From contig NC_092198.1 of assembly GCF_043641665.1 (NCBI RefSeq), forward strand, positions 11,049,001 to 11,113,000: a DNA stretch of 64,000 nt. Direction: 5' to 3'. The stretch's first letter is position 1, and each line of letters starts with the position of its first letter. A program made the position numbers and the translations under genes. This document shows, piece after piece, positions 32,292-56,100 of this stretch. Under the pieces are notes generated by a model that did not search any database, was not told the origin of the DNA, and was given only the letters and a program-made list of their open reading frames with translations. The stretch is from Enoplosus armatus. Its lineage: Eukaryota; Chordata; Actinopteri; Centrarchiformes; Enoplosidae.

Positions 32292-33740
32292 AATGAATTT
32301 AGATTTGAGTCAGTCTCATAGCGGGCAGTCACATCTGCCAGTCACAAAATATAAGAGACTGAGTGATGAACATGTTCTATAAATTCAAGTCACACTTGAT
32401 TTCCCAATACAAATGTCAACATTATCAAGAGAAGCAAACATAGAGGTGAAAGTTTCTGCAAATAATCTATGAATAATATATGACTATATAAATGCTAAGT
32501 CTTTATCTTGTGTTACTGTCTTTAATGTTTCATCATGTAGAATATTTGTAATTGATGTGATCTTTAAGCATTCAGATGCACGTGTAGACACATGGATGAC
32601 AAAGATAGTTTTCACAGTGTTGCTGAAACTGGTAATATGGGACCCTTTTGATCTGGTTTAATGCTAGTTGAACTTACTGTATAAGTATAGTGTAGACTGT
32701 GGCTCTATGAAATAGAGTTTGGCTACAAATCACATTTCTTTGCATTTCACATTTTAGTGCTTTGCCATATGTTTCACTAATAATAGTTTGGGGTTTCTGT
32801 TATTATTGATTGGTTTGGGATCTGTATTCAGACAAAGTTTGGGCACCGTAATGTTATTTTAGAGTCCATGCCAAAAGAATGTACCACTAAGCAATATGAC
32901 AATCACAGCATGTTTACACTGCTTGCTGAATGTTTGACAATTATAAAACGGGTTATTTGTAAAACTTTTATTATAAAACTTCATAAAAATGGCAATTTTT
33001 CTGCAGGTTTTTAACCACCAATATTATATTGATACTGATGTCCTATTACAAGGAAAATGTATTAAACATGTTAATGCCCCCCAAATTATGCTAGATAATC
33101 AATGTAAGCACACTGAAAGCTAGTGTAGTTGTGTGTGAAATGAAATCAATCTAGCCTATGTTGTGTTTTAGCAGACAGAAATGGTTACTATTTGACTAAC
33201 TTGAATTTGAAGATACTGGTTGTTGGAGGGCTGATACACAAAGTTACTAGAAATTCACATAGTATCTATATTCAAATATCAATATTCCCCTGCAGGGATG
33301 ATAGCGTGTCTCATGAGATGGCAGCAGCAGTAAAACAAACCAGTGGCTGTAGAAATTACAAGCTATATTGAAGTGAATAGACAAAATGCTCTATTTTTAT
33401 CTATATTTATTTATGTTGACTTCTTATAGACTTATATTCTATGATGAAAAATCACTTCTTACACTTACATTACCACTCTGCATCAATATACAAACTGCAA
33501 CGTGGATACTACAAGATATGTCCATTTTTGAAGAGCTCTTTGAACTTATTCTGGCAGAATTTATTGTAGTAACTTTCGTAATGGATGAAATGTGTAACCA
33601 CCAATGAAAACTTTGATGTTAATGAGTCTGTATTCAAATTTTTCACATTTTGTACTTATTGTCAAATTGTATTGTTTAAAAAAAAGTTTATTTGTGGTAT
33701 TTTGTGGACTGAAAATAAATAATAGTAAGAGTGAAGCTGT
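32292..33740 (+). other. lca5 3' UTR and short spacer before fam167a
   Basis: AT-rich, no coding signal. An AATAAA at 33714-33719 is a reasonable polyadenylation signal, which would give a 3' UTR of about 1.4 kb and put the end of lca5 only about 150 bases before the proposed fam167a first exon. Other weaker signals may be used. Confidence 0.4.
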
Positions 33741-33869
33741 TGCTAAGTTATCAGTCTGTGACGCACTTTCATTAATATTCATGCGGCGGGAAGTCTGATA
33801 GGGATTCCTGGGACGTCTCCAAGCAACCAGAACCTGACGCAACCTTCCCGCCCCTCCTCCGGTAGCTCT

Positions 33870-34013
33870 CTGCTCAAAAACAAGTGGACCGTGGAGCTGT
33901 TAGAGGGATGATATCAGAGAGAGAGAGGGCTCGTGATGGTCTTCACTGATGCGGCTGCTTGGACTCTGGCTGGCTGACTTCATGCTGGACCGCAGCAGGG
34001 GGATTCTTACAAG
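33870..34013 (+). other. Candidate first (non-coding) exon of fam167a
   Basis: A GC-richer stretch ends in a strong donor (ttacaag|gtaaacg) at 34013/34014. It lies upstream of the coding exon acceptor at 37327, on the same strand. The 5' limit is a guess. Confidence 0.35.
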
Positions 34014-34533
34014 GTAAACGAGCCACACGCAGTTTGAATTACAGCAGGATGCCGGCAGCGTCTCACCTTGCAGCGCGGTGTCAGAAAGGCAAGCGGAGGT
34101 TAAAATGAATGTCTGCTCACGTGGAGAAGATGTGGACGCAGTATCTCCCGGTTTATCCGTTAAGTTAAACTTTAGCCTTAATGTGGTGTAGTGATGCTAG
34201 GCTGTAAACCTGGAGAGACCAATGAGAAATACATGATGTTGCCTTTATGCTGAGAAACTAACTGGGCTGCATGAACAAAATGAGAAAAAAGTATGAAATG
34301 AGTAAACTTGACCACAGCTTGACATTCCGACCCCCCACCCCACCCCACCCCTTTTATGAGCTAGGCTAAGACTAAAATAAGGTAAAGTGAAATCTAAAGA
34401 AGGAAATAAGGTATTAAGTTGTTTTACTCTCGTTACAATAGCTATGTTTTGTGTTGACGTTTTTTCACAAATAAAGTTATTAAGGAGAGAAACATGTTTT
34501 TCTTACTTATATAATGTTGACATGATAGTTTAT

Positions 34534-34559
34534 TGTGTGTGTGTGTGTGTGTGTGTGTG
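34534..34559. repeat. GT microsatellite
   Basis: About 13 GT units in putative intron 1 of fam167a. Confidence 0.9.
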
Positions 34560-36294
34560 ACTACAACCCATCACACATAGCTATGCAGGCACATACAATT
34601 TCAGGTTGTATTATAGTATATGGTCTGTTTAACTTTAGGTGATGTGATTCGATTAAAGACAGAAGGAGTCATGCTTGATGGTCACAATGATATTTACGTA
34701 GAAGCTGTTATAGAATATGTTAGATCTTTTTTAGAAAGTATCGTAGCCTCTCCAAATGTGCCTTTTATACAAATTCATCATCCTTCTGCACTTAAGAGAA
34801 CAGGGAAGAACACCTGTTGATACTGATATCCAGTGTTGTGATTGGTTTAGGCTGTTAATGCTGCTTATTTTGAACCTCAGGCTGCTTTATTACGTTTCTG
34901 TTGCCATAATAAAGGAATCCAATATGCCACAGTAATTAAGTGTTTACCTTTATGAAGAGCAATTGTATGAGGCCACTCTTAAACTTGATTCTGCTGATGA
35001 TTTCTATAGATAATGCTCATATTCTCATGCACTGTACTGTATATCACTGCATAATCAGCCCTCAAGTCTGAAATTCAACACCTCTGAATGGAAATGACTC
35101 AGAGGTGTGTTATGTTATAGATATGAGAGATACACACTAAAGCCTTTACTCTGCAGTCATGTTTATTATGTAGACATGCTTGCATGTTCCAGATAGGAGA
35201 GCCAGACTTCTTAAGCCAGACCAAGTTTTGGCATCTTATAGTCCAACACCACAAAATAAATGTTATTGGTGTGGCAACACTGCAACTGGATGTTGCTGAG
35301 CAATCAAATTCTGCTGCCTTAAAACCAGAGGAATGTATGGCTGATGCTTGGTGATTTAGATGGCAGTTGGGGCATTTGGATAATGGGGATAAATGGTCTT
35401 TTTTTCTCCCTCCAAGATTTGTCCGTGTTTGTATTTTCCCCAGGCTGCATTTGATATTCAGGATGTAAATTTTGGCTTCTTTAAGATACAGATTTCCTGC
35501 TGGTCTATTCAAAAGTGGCTGGGTTTACCAAAAGTGCCTCTTAAATGATCAGGCAGCCAACAAGAGGCTGGCTTGGGGTTTTTGATATTATAACTTTAAA
35601 CCCTTTATTTCCTTATAATTGTGGTCACAGCTCGTTATATAATAATTGCGTACCCACACTTTTTCCTCTATGTTTCGAAACCTCTTGCCTCTGCAGTTCG
35701 TATTTGTATTCCTTATTGTACATACAGGGTCTTTACGAACTGCATGTGACATGGATTTTCCTCCTCCTTCATTGGTCTCCTTTAACAATGTGGTCTCCAG
35801 AGACTGACTCCTTTAGAGAATAAGGAGAGGATCCTTTCGTGGGCATTCATAGGTCAGCTACTCTGCACAGTCAGAGGTCTATTTTACCTTGCTAAACAGC
35901 CAAGCCTATCATTAGATACAAGGGCAATGACTTCATTGCTGGTCTGCTGTGCCCATTATGGAATAACTGAGCACTAACCACTTATTGAGTGCTTGAAGAC
36001 TTTGTAAGAGGACCCAGGGCAGAAAGTCTGCTTTATGAGTGTGTGTTTGCTATATCATTTAAGAGGCTGCGTTAAAGATTTAGTTTGTGATGCTATTAGA
36101 GTTAATCTTTCCTGTGGGCCTCGATACTCACCCCAGTATTCCTAAACTGGGCGGATTAAAAAGTAGTGAGATTTGGATTTGGATGCCATATGTTGTGGTG
36201 TAAATCTATGGGTGTATGGATGTATAGCATGATAAAAATACTGGTTCCTTTAAAAATGTTATGTGATATAACTCTTTAGCCATGTTAGTCTGTA

Positions 36295-36740
36295 GGTCAG
36301 CCCACCACTTTGGTCCAGACCGAAATATCTCAGCAACTATTGGATGGATTGCCTTTACATATTTTACAGACATTAATGGTCCCCAGAGCAAGAATCCTAC
36401 TAATTTTAGTATTCTCCTGAATATTCCTCTATAGGGCTTGCACCACGATGATGGTGACATGGTTTAAACTCCTCCTCGGGACGACACTGGTTCCTCTAAC
36501 TTTCCATCTAGCGCCACCATTAGGTCACAACTTCAGTTTGTCCAATACTTTGGTTCATGAACAAATACCTGCAAGACTAATGATTCCCATCAGCCTCAGC
36601 TGTACTTTAGCATGCTAACACACTAAATTAAGATGGTGACCCGACCAGGGGTTAGCATTGTCATTGTGAGCATGTTAGCATGCTGATGTTAGCATTTAGC
36701 TCAAAGCACTGCTATGCCTCACAGAGCCAGCCAGGGCTGT
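36295..36740 (+). repeat. Widespread teleost repeat (TTAGCATGCTAACA family)
   Basis: Diagnostic blocks in order: tttggtccagaccgaaatat and caactattggatggattgcc near 36310-36355, acagacattaatggtcccc near 36367, ctagcgccaccat near 36509, tttgtccaatactttggttc near 36537, and gtgagcatgttagcatgctg with atgttagcatttagctcaaa near 36665-36705. This is a very abundant percomorph repeat; the transposon class is not clear from this copy. Confidence 0.65.
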
Positions 36741-37520
36741 CGACTCTTATTGCTGTTAATTTCTGCCTGGGAGACAAAATGAGGAGTACTTAAATATGCC
36801 TGCAATGTTCAGAATCCGTTAAAGTAATTTTGGAAATGTGTATTTTTGTCACATACTGTATGTTTTTAGCTATAAATAGAAGGGTTGCTGTAAAAGAGCC
36901 AGACTATCAGCCAACCCAACTGCCAGTTGTCTGTCACTTCAAGGCAATAAGCCCTGAGGACAGGAGGTGGAAAATTGCTGATTCATTTACAGTGCCTGTG
37001 TCATTGCCATGGAAACAATTTGTTCCTGTTAAATGAAAATCCTGGAGGTGGGTTCCCTCAGTGTGCTGGTCCTTTATTATTTCATATATGAGAAGCCAAA
37101 TGCTCAATCGAAATCAGTTTACACTTCGAAGGACAGCGTGCACAAACTTTAATTACACCTGTCATATTAATATATTCTATCCAGTCATACAACTGAGCCT
37201 GTCATGCCAAAGTTGAGGTAGCCTTTTTGTCAGATGTCGCGTTAGTTTTGCCTCTTGTCATTTGAAAGTGGTTGCCAGTGGCATAGTCAGCAAATGTTTC
37301 ATGACTTGCTTCTTCTCTCCTCTGCAGTTCTTAAGATACTCTGCCTCCAAAACACCAATGGAGATCTTAAGGATCTTTTGAAGATTGGACGTAGGAAGGA
37401 CAAAATCCTACAACTATTTTTATTTGTAACAACGAAAGAGGCCACCAATGAAGAACAGATACCTTTATCTGTTTTTATTTTGACACATTTTTTAAGGAGA
37501 TTTTTGTATTTAGTATATTA

Positions 37521-39190
<1,670 letters not shown>

Positions 39191-42100
39191 TGGCAGTGAT
39201 CGCACTTCAGGCAGAAAATCTTTGCTCCAGTGCAACGTGCCAGCCGTGGCCAGATGTTAGACAGTGGTGAAATCCTTTGTGCATTTAGGGCTTGACCACA
39301 ATGTTGTGAGGATGAACCTAGATGTAAATCCTGTTTTACAGTCCCTATAATCAAGAGAGAGATTTAGGTAATGTATATTATTTAGAAAGAATAATTTGAG
39401 TGTAGTAGGTACATATGTAGTGTTTTTGCCACTTAACTATACATGGCAGCTAAATACAGAAACCAATCTGTCTTACAACCGCAGCAGATTTTAGACCTTT
39501 AGGCCATCATGACTTGAAACAGAATACTTTTTTAAAACTAAAGTAAAGCCATCTCAAGCTTATTCCTGTCCACTAATCAGTTATATTGTTACCAGTTACC
39601 CGATATATTTCCATATACTTTGGTTGTTTGCTGGGGCTTTTGTGGTTTCTATCTACAAGCCAAGATTCATCAAGCACAGATTAAATATTTAAATGTATTT
39701 TTACTGCATACAGATCTCTGTATGATGCTTTCAGTGACAGTCAAGATGTGTCTTTTAATCTGAATGTTTCTTGTTTTTAAAAAGATGCCTTAATATTGTA
39801 TACAAATAGCACACTATACTATACCCAATGCATATTTGATTTTAGCGCATAGAAGTATCAATTTAGCCAGCAATGCTTTTTTGTAGAGTATGATGAATTC
39901 TTTATAATGATTGTCAAATTGCACTAGTTGGTTTCAAGTCTTTTGCAGAAGTTTGCTTCTTATACGTAAGGATGTTAGAGCTTTGCCCTTTTCATGCTCT
40001 AATTGTTGAGTTCCAGCCTGAAAGTAACCATTTGAGATGAGATTGTTTGTTTGAAACAAAAGCATGGTTTAGTTTCATGGATAAATATTGAATTATAGCT
40101 CATCTACATCCCTGTGTACGGAATGACATGATTATGTGGATCTTGATGTGAGCCTTCTGTTATGTCGGCAGTAATGATGGGATATGTCATTGGAGGTAAC
40201 CTTTCCTTACTCCTTTTCTTTTGGGTCGTGGGGGTTTGCATTTGAAATGTGAGCATATGAAATTTGAGTGAAGTATAGTCCCAATGCGCAGACCATGCAA
40301 CAGCAAAAAGGAGTTTCAGGGTTTGAGATGCCCCTCCTTGTGGCCCAGATATACAATAATACAACCTGCACAAAAGCACAGCTTTAATGCTCTCACACAC
40401 AAGACGTCTAATTTGTTAGCCACAACGGTGCCAATGGTACCAATAGAGCAGATTACCACTGAAATGAGGTTTAACATTGGTGACTACTACTGCTCAGACT
40501 GTTCCAACATTATGTTTTGCTTTTTGTACCAACACAATACTTTTGTATTGTCTAAGTTTGCTGTGTCCCCTGAACAGTGAGGCACAAAACCACCTGGCAA
40601 GAAAACACCTTGATCTTGTGTTACTAAGCCTAATAATTGACAGGAACATGCCTTAAAACTGGTTTGGTAAAGTATGGTACCCTAAAAGGGTCATTGTTAG
40701 CGCTAGTATGTTTTCACAAATGTACCCGAAATAAATAATCCATCAAGAAGTTGGATGTGTTACTTTTTCACCCTTTGATTTGCTGTCATCGCAACAAAAT
40801 GTCACCTGTGGCCTCTTATGTTCCCTTGAGGTAAGACTTGTCACTCAAACACAGGATAAGCAGGGAGTCTTTCATCAGTACACTGTGTATGAAAGTGCTC
40901 ACTGAACCATGGAAGGATTATAAAAAATAAAGTAGCTTAGATACACTGAACCTGCAATCTTTTTGCACTTAGACGCACTGTACGTCACTGTGGACTAATT
41001 AAACACCTAAAGTTGCTCTTAAGCTGGGGGCTTTTAACACAATATCTTAATGGAATGTCCTGCTATGTCCCCAGTGTCTTACCTGCTCTAAAAAACAACT
41101 ACCGTTTTAGGATTTCTTGTGATATTTTGACATTTTCCAAACTATGCTCATTTGAATACCAGCATCTCTAATTAACACCTTATACAGTAGTTGGTTTGTT
41201 TAATCCATACAAAAAGTGTAAAAACATCAATTTGCCGTTTTGCTTGAGGTTATGTTTGACGAAACAGTCCGGCACATAATCCCCCATAAATGGCACATTT
41301 TTACATTTGTTTTTGTACAGATTAAACAGCCCATATAAATTGTTCTGTAATTAGTCAGCGTTAGAGGTACTGGTAGATTGATTCTTTACTTTCCAACTAA
41401 GCCAGACTAGCTGTTTCCCTCTGTTTCCTGTCTTTTCCTTAAGCTAAGCTAAGCTAAGCTAACCAGCTGCGGGCTGTTGCTTCATATTTAACAGGCAGAT
41501 GTGAGAGATGTTATCGATGTTCTCATCAAACGCTCAGCCAGAAAACAAACAAGTGGGTATCTCACCTCCTTTCTTCAAATGAGCTTCTCAGTCATGTCTG
41601 TCTTAATTCTTTTGCTCTGCTAATTGCTGTCATCTGTGCACCCGGCACAACAACTTGCATAAATAATGTGTAAACAGCCCGGGCTCCCACAGTTTTGGGT
41701 ATGTGTGAAGATGGTTTTGCATGTGAGAGTCAGTGTGTCCCGCTCGCTGAACCCTGTGTCCCTCTCCATCTGGAGGGCCTGAAGTGGCATGTCATGAATG
41801 ACTTTGCTGAGCCTGAGATTTTCATGCATGAGCTCCAGCTTTATGTGAGCTTATCGCAGCTGAAAGCCACAACTCCTTTTGACTGAAAGGCTGCCAAAGG
41901 GGCTATCGCATACTTTTTCTAACAAGCTGCTGGTGATCAAGATGGTTTCATTTCTTTCTTTCTGTTGTACCATAAGACTTTTTAAGCTATTACAATGAAA
42001 TAAATGCTGTGTAACAAGCAGTTTGTTCCAGAGAAAATTAAAAACAAAAAGTACTTTATGCTTGTTTAGATTCCAGTTTTGTGTAGTTCCCTGGAATTTT

Positions 42101-45100
42101 CCATTTTATTAATTTCATGCCTAAACCATCTCATGTGCATGACAAAATGACTTGACAGGCATAAAATCAGGCACTGTCTCTGCAGCTGAAGCATGAAGAC
42201 CAGACACTGTATCAAAAGCCACAGTCCTGATGCAAAAATTAGGCATCGTGCTGAGAGTTTAAATATGCAGTTGCTTTTGGTTGGTTTGGACAAACAAACT
42301 ACAATATGAGCTTAAGGGAAATTATTGTATGTGAAGACTTTCCTCCAGTGTAAAGAAGGATGCAGTCAGTTAATTGCTATCTTCACCTTTTGTCTACCAA
42401 GAGCTTTTTTTCCCCGATGTTCTTGACTGGGAATGTAGCTGCCATCCTGTTCCAGGAACATAACAGATGTAACACCGCAGAGACGCAGTTCTCACCGTGA
42501 CTGAGCTGCAAACATGGAGCATGAATGGCTGACAGAAACCTCACCAAGGTGAACCGCAGGGTGAGACTGGCGAGCATCCCAGACTGCATCTCATGCCGAG
42601 CCTTTGTGTAGGAGTGTCTCGGTGCATCCCATCACAGCAATGATTTACAGTAAGGATGAGGCGTTTGAAGGCCAGAACACCACAGCCCAGAGATGAACAC
42701 AATAAATAGACAAACTGCAGTATTTTAAGTGATTGGTTATTCCTTATTTTGGCTCCTTTTTGGATGCTGACCTAGATGATGTCATGACAAAAATTCCTAT
42801 TTCCTCATTTGTGACTCTTTGCAAAGCTGGAACTTTGACCGCTCTATCAATGATTTACTGGAAAACATTTATGACACTCTTAATTTTCAGTGGTGTGGAA
42901 ATGAGAGCTGAATCAGACTGTTTTTGTTGGCGAAACAAGACACGTAGCTAACTCATGAGGCTTTAAGCTTGACCACACAATTAAACCCCTGGAGTGTCGA
43001 CACACTGATTCTGACTGTGTTGGTTCTTAGAAAATAGATTTATAAGGTCAGGGGAACACTTGGACCTGTTCCTGGACACACATTAAACATGTCAAGGAGC
43101 TAAAAATTGCTTTTAAACCACAGCTTTCTATGTGGAATATTAATTTGAGGAAAAAGCCCCATGCTTGCAGATTCCTTTTCATTTTGGATTTGGCTAGCAA
43201 CAGGGTCTTAAGTGAATCACAGGTTACTGTTTTTTATAAATGTGAAGCTATATATTATTTGGATTTGTAAATGTAAATGTAAGTAAAATGTTTTGCTTCA
43301 AGCATCTAATCTAGCACGGCAGGGGCTCCGGTCATTGTTGTTAAGATAATTGTCAAACTCTTTGTAAAACAGCATGGGATCTTTGAATTACTTAATTAAA
43401 CTAACTGATCTATTTAATGATGACTTGCTTCAAATGAGGCACTGCAGTGAGTCATTCTGTTGTGACTAAAACTGGATTAAGATGAGAGTTTACAGGAGGC
43501 CAATTAGGATTCTGCCACATACAGTGAGAAAGCCGAGACCATGTCAGAAACAATAATTTACTCTCCTCCTGTACCAAAACAATGAAGCAACATTGTTGCA
43601 AACGGGTACAACTAACCAAGAATAGTTTGCACATGTGATGAGAAAGAATCTGTATTTGCTCAGTGAGATCATAGGCTCCTTGATTATCTCATCCTTTTGT
43701 TCAAGGCAGACAGCATCTCAAGCCAAAGAGGCTATGTGAACCCAGGTGTAGGGTTCCAGTCCGTGCATGCACTCCTATACCTCTGCTTCATTCCCACAAC
43801 AACCATGAGACAACCCAGACAATGGACGAACACCTCTTGATTCCAGTTGGTTTTGTACTTTCAAACTTACTGAGGAAAATCATATAAAAGTAGAACTGTG
43901 AAGGAAATGGTTTAAAAACCTGGTGAGTGGCTTTACAGAGTGGAATGTGCTCGACTCGAACTCTACTGCCAACTTCTCGTCCCTCAGACTCACAAAACTA
44001 ATCCCTAACTTTGAGGGCAGCATCCAGCGTGATTGCTTTGATGAAACTCGGGCTGAAGTTCCACAGCAGCTTAGGTGCACCCAAGCAGATGATCAGTCAG
44101 AGAGGATCAGAATCAGATTAGAAAACTGACACAACTTGTCAGTTTCAGTGTATGAAAGTCAAATTAAATGAAGAGGTTAGTCTCACTTCAAACTGCTGAT
44201 AATGCAGCAGACAGGTGTAAAGAATAATAACCATGTTGTTTTTCAAAATACGTCACAATGCTTGTCATTTTACAACAAAAAACAGACAATCAGTATAAAG
44301 TAGCTGTTATTTAATAACCATGATTTGCTCAACGACTGTAGTTACAGTTCATAATTACCTGTCCGTGTGTGACAGACAGTTGGCAGCAGTACTGCAGTGT
44401 AAAGGCACAATGACAGATAAATGCAATGTCACAAGACATAACTAGATGACCTGCAGAGGAAACAAAAAAAATACAATTTTATATCAGCCATAACCTAACT
44501 GGCTTTGTCAAAGACAGTCCCCACTCAATCGCTTACATTGAATGAGAATTTTTGTTTTTACAGCATTTCCTTGGTCAGTTTGAATAAAGGCAAAATTATA
44601 TAAATGAGTAAACACTGATAAACAAATGATAGTGTAAAACAAAGTGGTACACAAATCTTATTGAAAAACAAAATTATATATAGAAAAATGTCACACTCTC
44701 ACAGCAACAAACAAATGTGAAATAAATGAAGAAAGTTCTCCTGGCGGATAGAGCGGATTGACCTATAGTAATACAAAAGCACACACCATTACAGCCTCAG
44801 TCTTAACCTTCTAAAACATGTCCACTGTCCTCTGATGGATTCTCCAGAGTCTTTAAGGGTATTCAAAACAGACTGACTATTTTCAAAGACTCGCTACATT
44901 GCTGACAGCCATGGCAGATACTGCCAATAAATGAGTACAAAAAAATCAAAGAAACTTTAAAAATACATCAGAGGCTATGAATCCCTCTGAAATGCAAAAA
45001 TAGCCAGCTGACTGCACGTCATCTACAGGGTCTGCATAAGTGCATTTGTTGACTTCATGTTTTTGTGATAATAGGTTGAGGTTTTCCTTGAGTGCGTAGG

Positions 45101-45259
45101 GACTATGGAACTTCCTCTTGACAATTAGAGGAAAATACAATTAACCAAATCTTAGGTCAGTGCTAAGGACCACCTTCATCTGATCCGTTCAGCTCATGCC
45201 TACTGCTCAGTTGAGGATTGGCTGCCATTCCGTGTCCTCAGCTCCCTTTATTCACCACG
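39191..45259. other. fam167a 3' UTR, intergenic DNA and ccm2 3' UTR
   Basis: AATAAA at 40730-40735 and 40926-40931 could end the fam167a transcript. An inverted copy of the dispersed repeat lies at 41360-41580. The remainder, including short frames at 41695-41886 and 43923-44129, shows no recognisable domain. The ccm2 3' UTR must enter from the right, but its end was not placed. Confidence 0.4.
41360..41580 (-). repeat. Dispersed teleost repeat, copy 4 (inverted)
   Basis: The run ccttaagctaagctaagcta at about 41438-41457, preceded by agctgtttccctctgtttcc, is the reverse complement of the block shared by copies 1-3. It contains a short GCTAA tandem repeat. Confidence 0.6.
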
Positions 45260-52801
<7,542 letters not shown>

Positions 52802-53180
52802 TTCTACGTGAAGATCCTCTTCTTCATATTCAGTTCAGCGTGGAGATCCAGGTGGGAAAAGACATAACTACCGAAGCTTTTAACCAGCCCTCATCTGACA
52901 GTAGTTAGCTTGCTAGCCTAGCTTAGCCTAGCCTAGCATTGGTAAAGTGATGCCCGAATTTGAGCTGATAGCAAAACGCCATCCTGATTTTTGCCTTATT
53001 CCACAACCATTAGAGAAAATGCCGGCGTGCCACCAGTATGAAAAGTGTGTGCTTCGGTGCTGTTAAAATAACTAAAGAAATAGTCTGTGAGGAAGACAAA
53101 CTCGGATAAGACAGGCAAAACTTTTCAATCGTGCCGCCATTTTGGGCGTTGAACTGTGGTCCAGCATGCTTTGCTTTGCA
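52802..53180 (-). promoter_or_regulatory. Probable TATA-less promoter of ccm2
   Basis: Upstream of the ATG, the minus strand carries AAAATGGCGGC (complement of 53133-53143), a strong YY1 consensus. Next to it, ccagcatgctttgc at 53161-53174 resembles the second half of the ZNF143/Staf element. Another ATGGCG lies near 52977-52982. YY1 and ZNF143 sites near the start are typical of TATA-less housekeeping promoters. The transcription start would lie between about 52850 and 53130. Confidence 0.5.
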
Positions 53181-56100
53181 CAAACCAAAACAGCTGCTAC
53201 TGTGTATTACAGTGATAATACGGCCGAGTGATCAGAGAAGCCAGTTTGACGAAACCGTACTGTAGTGTTACTTCACGGGCAGCTTTTCAAGAAGCTAACT
53301 AACGTTAGAATAAAGAATAATGAAATTATTCAATGACAGAGATTCACTTCAGACCAAAGCATTATAGCCAGAAATGCAGACAAGGATTGCCTTTTGCATA
53401 AGTGACTAGACTGTAACATATCTTAATATTAATGCTACGTATATTGCTTTATGGTTGAAAGTCCAAAATCTCACACTTTTGATCACTTAATTATGCACAA
53501 ACAACAGAGTTTTTTTCACAGCTGATATTTTCTACTTTTAAGAAATTGAGAAAAAGTACAGGTGGCTCGTTTCTGTTTAAGAGTCCCAGTAAGCCATACC
53601 TCTTGACCTGACACACCTAAATCCAATGAAGCTGTTATTATTGTTACACTTGTGTTTTCCCGCTAAGATGATTGTAAATGTCTTGCCCTGATGTGTTTCA
53701 CTTGTAACATCTGTGAGTGGAGCAATCTTGACACGCTGTTTACAATTAGTGTTTTTTATCCCTGTTTTACTAGGACACGAACGTAGACAGACAAACAAGA
53801 CAGCAACAGAGAGAGAGGCAGATGAGAGACAAGTGGAGAAAGACAGAAACATGTATTGATACAGCAGGAGGCTATCAGATAGTAAAAGAGACCAGTCACT
53901 CACAAGGTTGGCTGCACGAGTGCCAACAAAAGAAGGGTAAGCTCTGCACACGTCCAGTAACTGTCAGTGGTATTAACTTTTTAATAAAATCATATTCATG
54001 TGTCTTTATTTTCCTAAACCTGTGTCTGCTATTGGTTTGAAGTATTTGGGATGGTCAGGAAATGTCACTAAATGGCCTCATTAGGTGCCTTTTAATTTCT
54101 TCATTTAAATTGTAAGAATGAAACGCTAACCTCCAGGTATTTGGGCTGAATTTGTTATGTTAAAGGTCTGTGTTCAAATATGAATATACACTTTTAACTC
54201 ATTTGCAAATAGCAGTACACGTGGGCATCAATGCAAGTATGATGATGAAAAAGTATTACATTTAGTAACCTAGTTATTAAGTTTGTGGGGCCTTATTTGG
54301 CTTTTATTTTATGAAGAGTATAAAAAGATTCTCAGCAGATGTAATCTCTCAATATACTATATTGTATATTTTTCCAAAATGTGTCCAAAAAAGATGACCC
54401 CAGACTCAACATTTATATTTTAACTATTGTTCCAATGAAAAAAATAAATTCCTTTGTAATTAGTGGTGGTTGTGGTTCGTGAAATGATTAGCAAAGTTAA
54501 TCTTTTAACCATGTTAAAAGCCCCAACGCTGCCATCGTCAAACCACGCAGGTGTTTTCACTTGTTTGTCTCAGGTCTCTCACTTTCTTGCAGTTTAGTTG
54601 CTGTTTATGCCAGACAACTTAGGCCTTTATCATTCTTATTAGAACATCAGTTTGGCGGCGTCACATACAGTAATAATTCCCTCTACAACTTTAACCTGCA
54701 GAGGTCTAATCAAAGTAAAGGAAAACACCTGTGTGGGTGTGCAGGCCTTAAACTAGCTACATTTCAAGATGCACTAATAACAAGCTGAAAGATTAACTGT
54801 AAAGCAATATATTAGGACACATTCTCTAAACTTTAGCCCAAAGTGTGTAGGCTCACGTCTTACACCTTTACAGGCCATATATGTGGCAGCTGCTTCCATC
54901 TGTTGAAATGTGAAATGTGCATGTGAATACAGTACTGATATGTTGCACTTTCAAATACTATATTTATTTTTCTCTTCTGGGATGAACAGTCTGATATATG
55001 AATCTACAGTAAGGCTTAACATTACATTTTCAGCATAATATTTCTCTTTTCATCTAAAAACCAAAACATACAAAAAGAACTTTAGCACCATATGTTATTA
55101 ATAATATTCATATTGTTCCCAAAAATAGGACATCAGTTTTGCTTTTTTAAAGAACGGGGATTCCATGAAACAATTTACTTACATTTTATATTTAACAACA
55201 ACAAAGAAATCATTCCTTATATGTTCTCAGTCACAACATAGGTTGTATGAGTACACTTTCAGAAACATGCTACAGATTGTAGCAAATTTGCTTACTGACG
55301 TTGTGCCAACTTTTGGAATACCCCGGATAAATCATATAGTCTAGGGAGTATCCTGATAGATTTGTGAAATACACCAACAAGCTAACACAATCTAGAAATT
55401 GATTGAATATAAACAAAGCAATATTTCCCAACACCTTTGATAACAATTTCAAAAATCAGCAGCAATTAATATGACAACCATAGTCGCTTCATTGGAATAT
55501 CAAATCCATTTTTAAACAAAATATTACAGCCAATTCTACAATAACAACAAAAATAGATACACACAGATTAAGGACATATAGATGACAGGAATTTACAACA
55601 CAGCAATCACGTTCTATATATTTTTTTTTTACCCAAATCCCAGTAGCAGAAGTACATTTGTGCTCCTGTGCGTTTGCCAAAAAAAGATGCATTTTGTCAT
55701 CTACCAGTTTCATTCTCTCAGAGAAAAGAAAGAAAAAAATCCTAGTGCAGATTGAATCATAGTAAAACAAAAACATACCGTATGCTGAAACCAGTATAAT
55801 AAACACTGTATGAACAGTAGAGTAACTGTTGGTTTTTGTGCAGATTGGAAACTTAAAAATGGCACCATTGAGAGTTGAGTTCTGCTGTAAACTGTGTGGA
55901 TTTGAGGTGCTAGCTCTCGAGCATTTTGAGACTGCAAGTTTCAGTCAACCTGAAGGCTATGCTCTCAGAAAGCCAAAAAGTGGACTCTGGAGTCCACAGT
56001 GGTAGCACCTTTTAAAATGTATTTATTCAGCACCAGGTTATTAACAAAAATCAAAGAAGGATCAAAAGTAAAAGAAGAAAATGCACCGTTTTATCATCTG

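Larger units (their letters stand above)
34014..37327 (+). other. fam167a intron 1 (putative)
   Basis: No coding exon seen. It holds a GT microsatellite at 34534-34559 and a large dispersed repeat at 36295-36740. Open frames are short and have no recognisable domain. Confidence 0.45.

Noticed and set aside
31859..32332. 157-codon minus-strand frame
   Set aside because: It is antisense to the last lca5 exon and shows no recognisable protein family.
43740..43780. gggttccagtcc, resembling a tRNA B box
   Set aside because: No matching A box or cloverleaf could be drawn around it.
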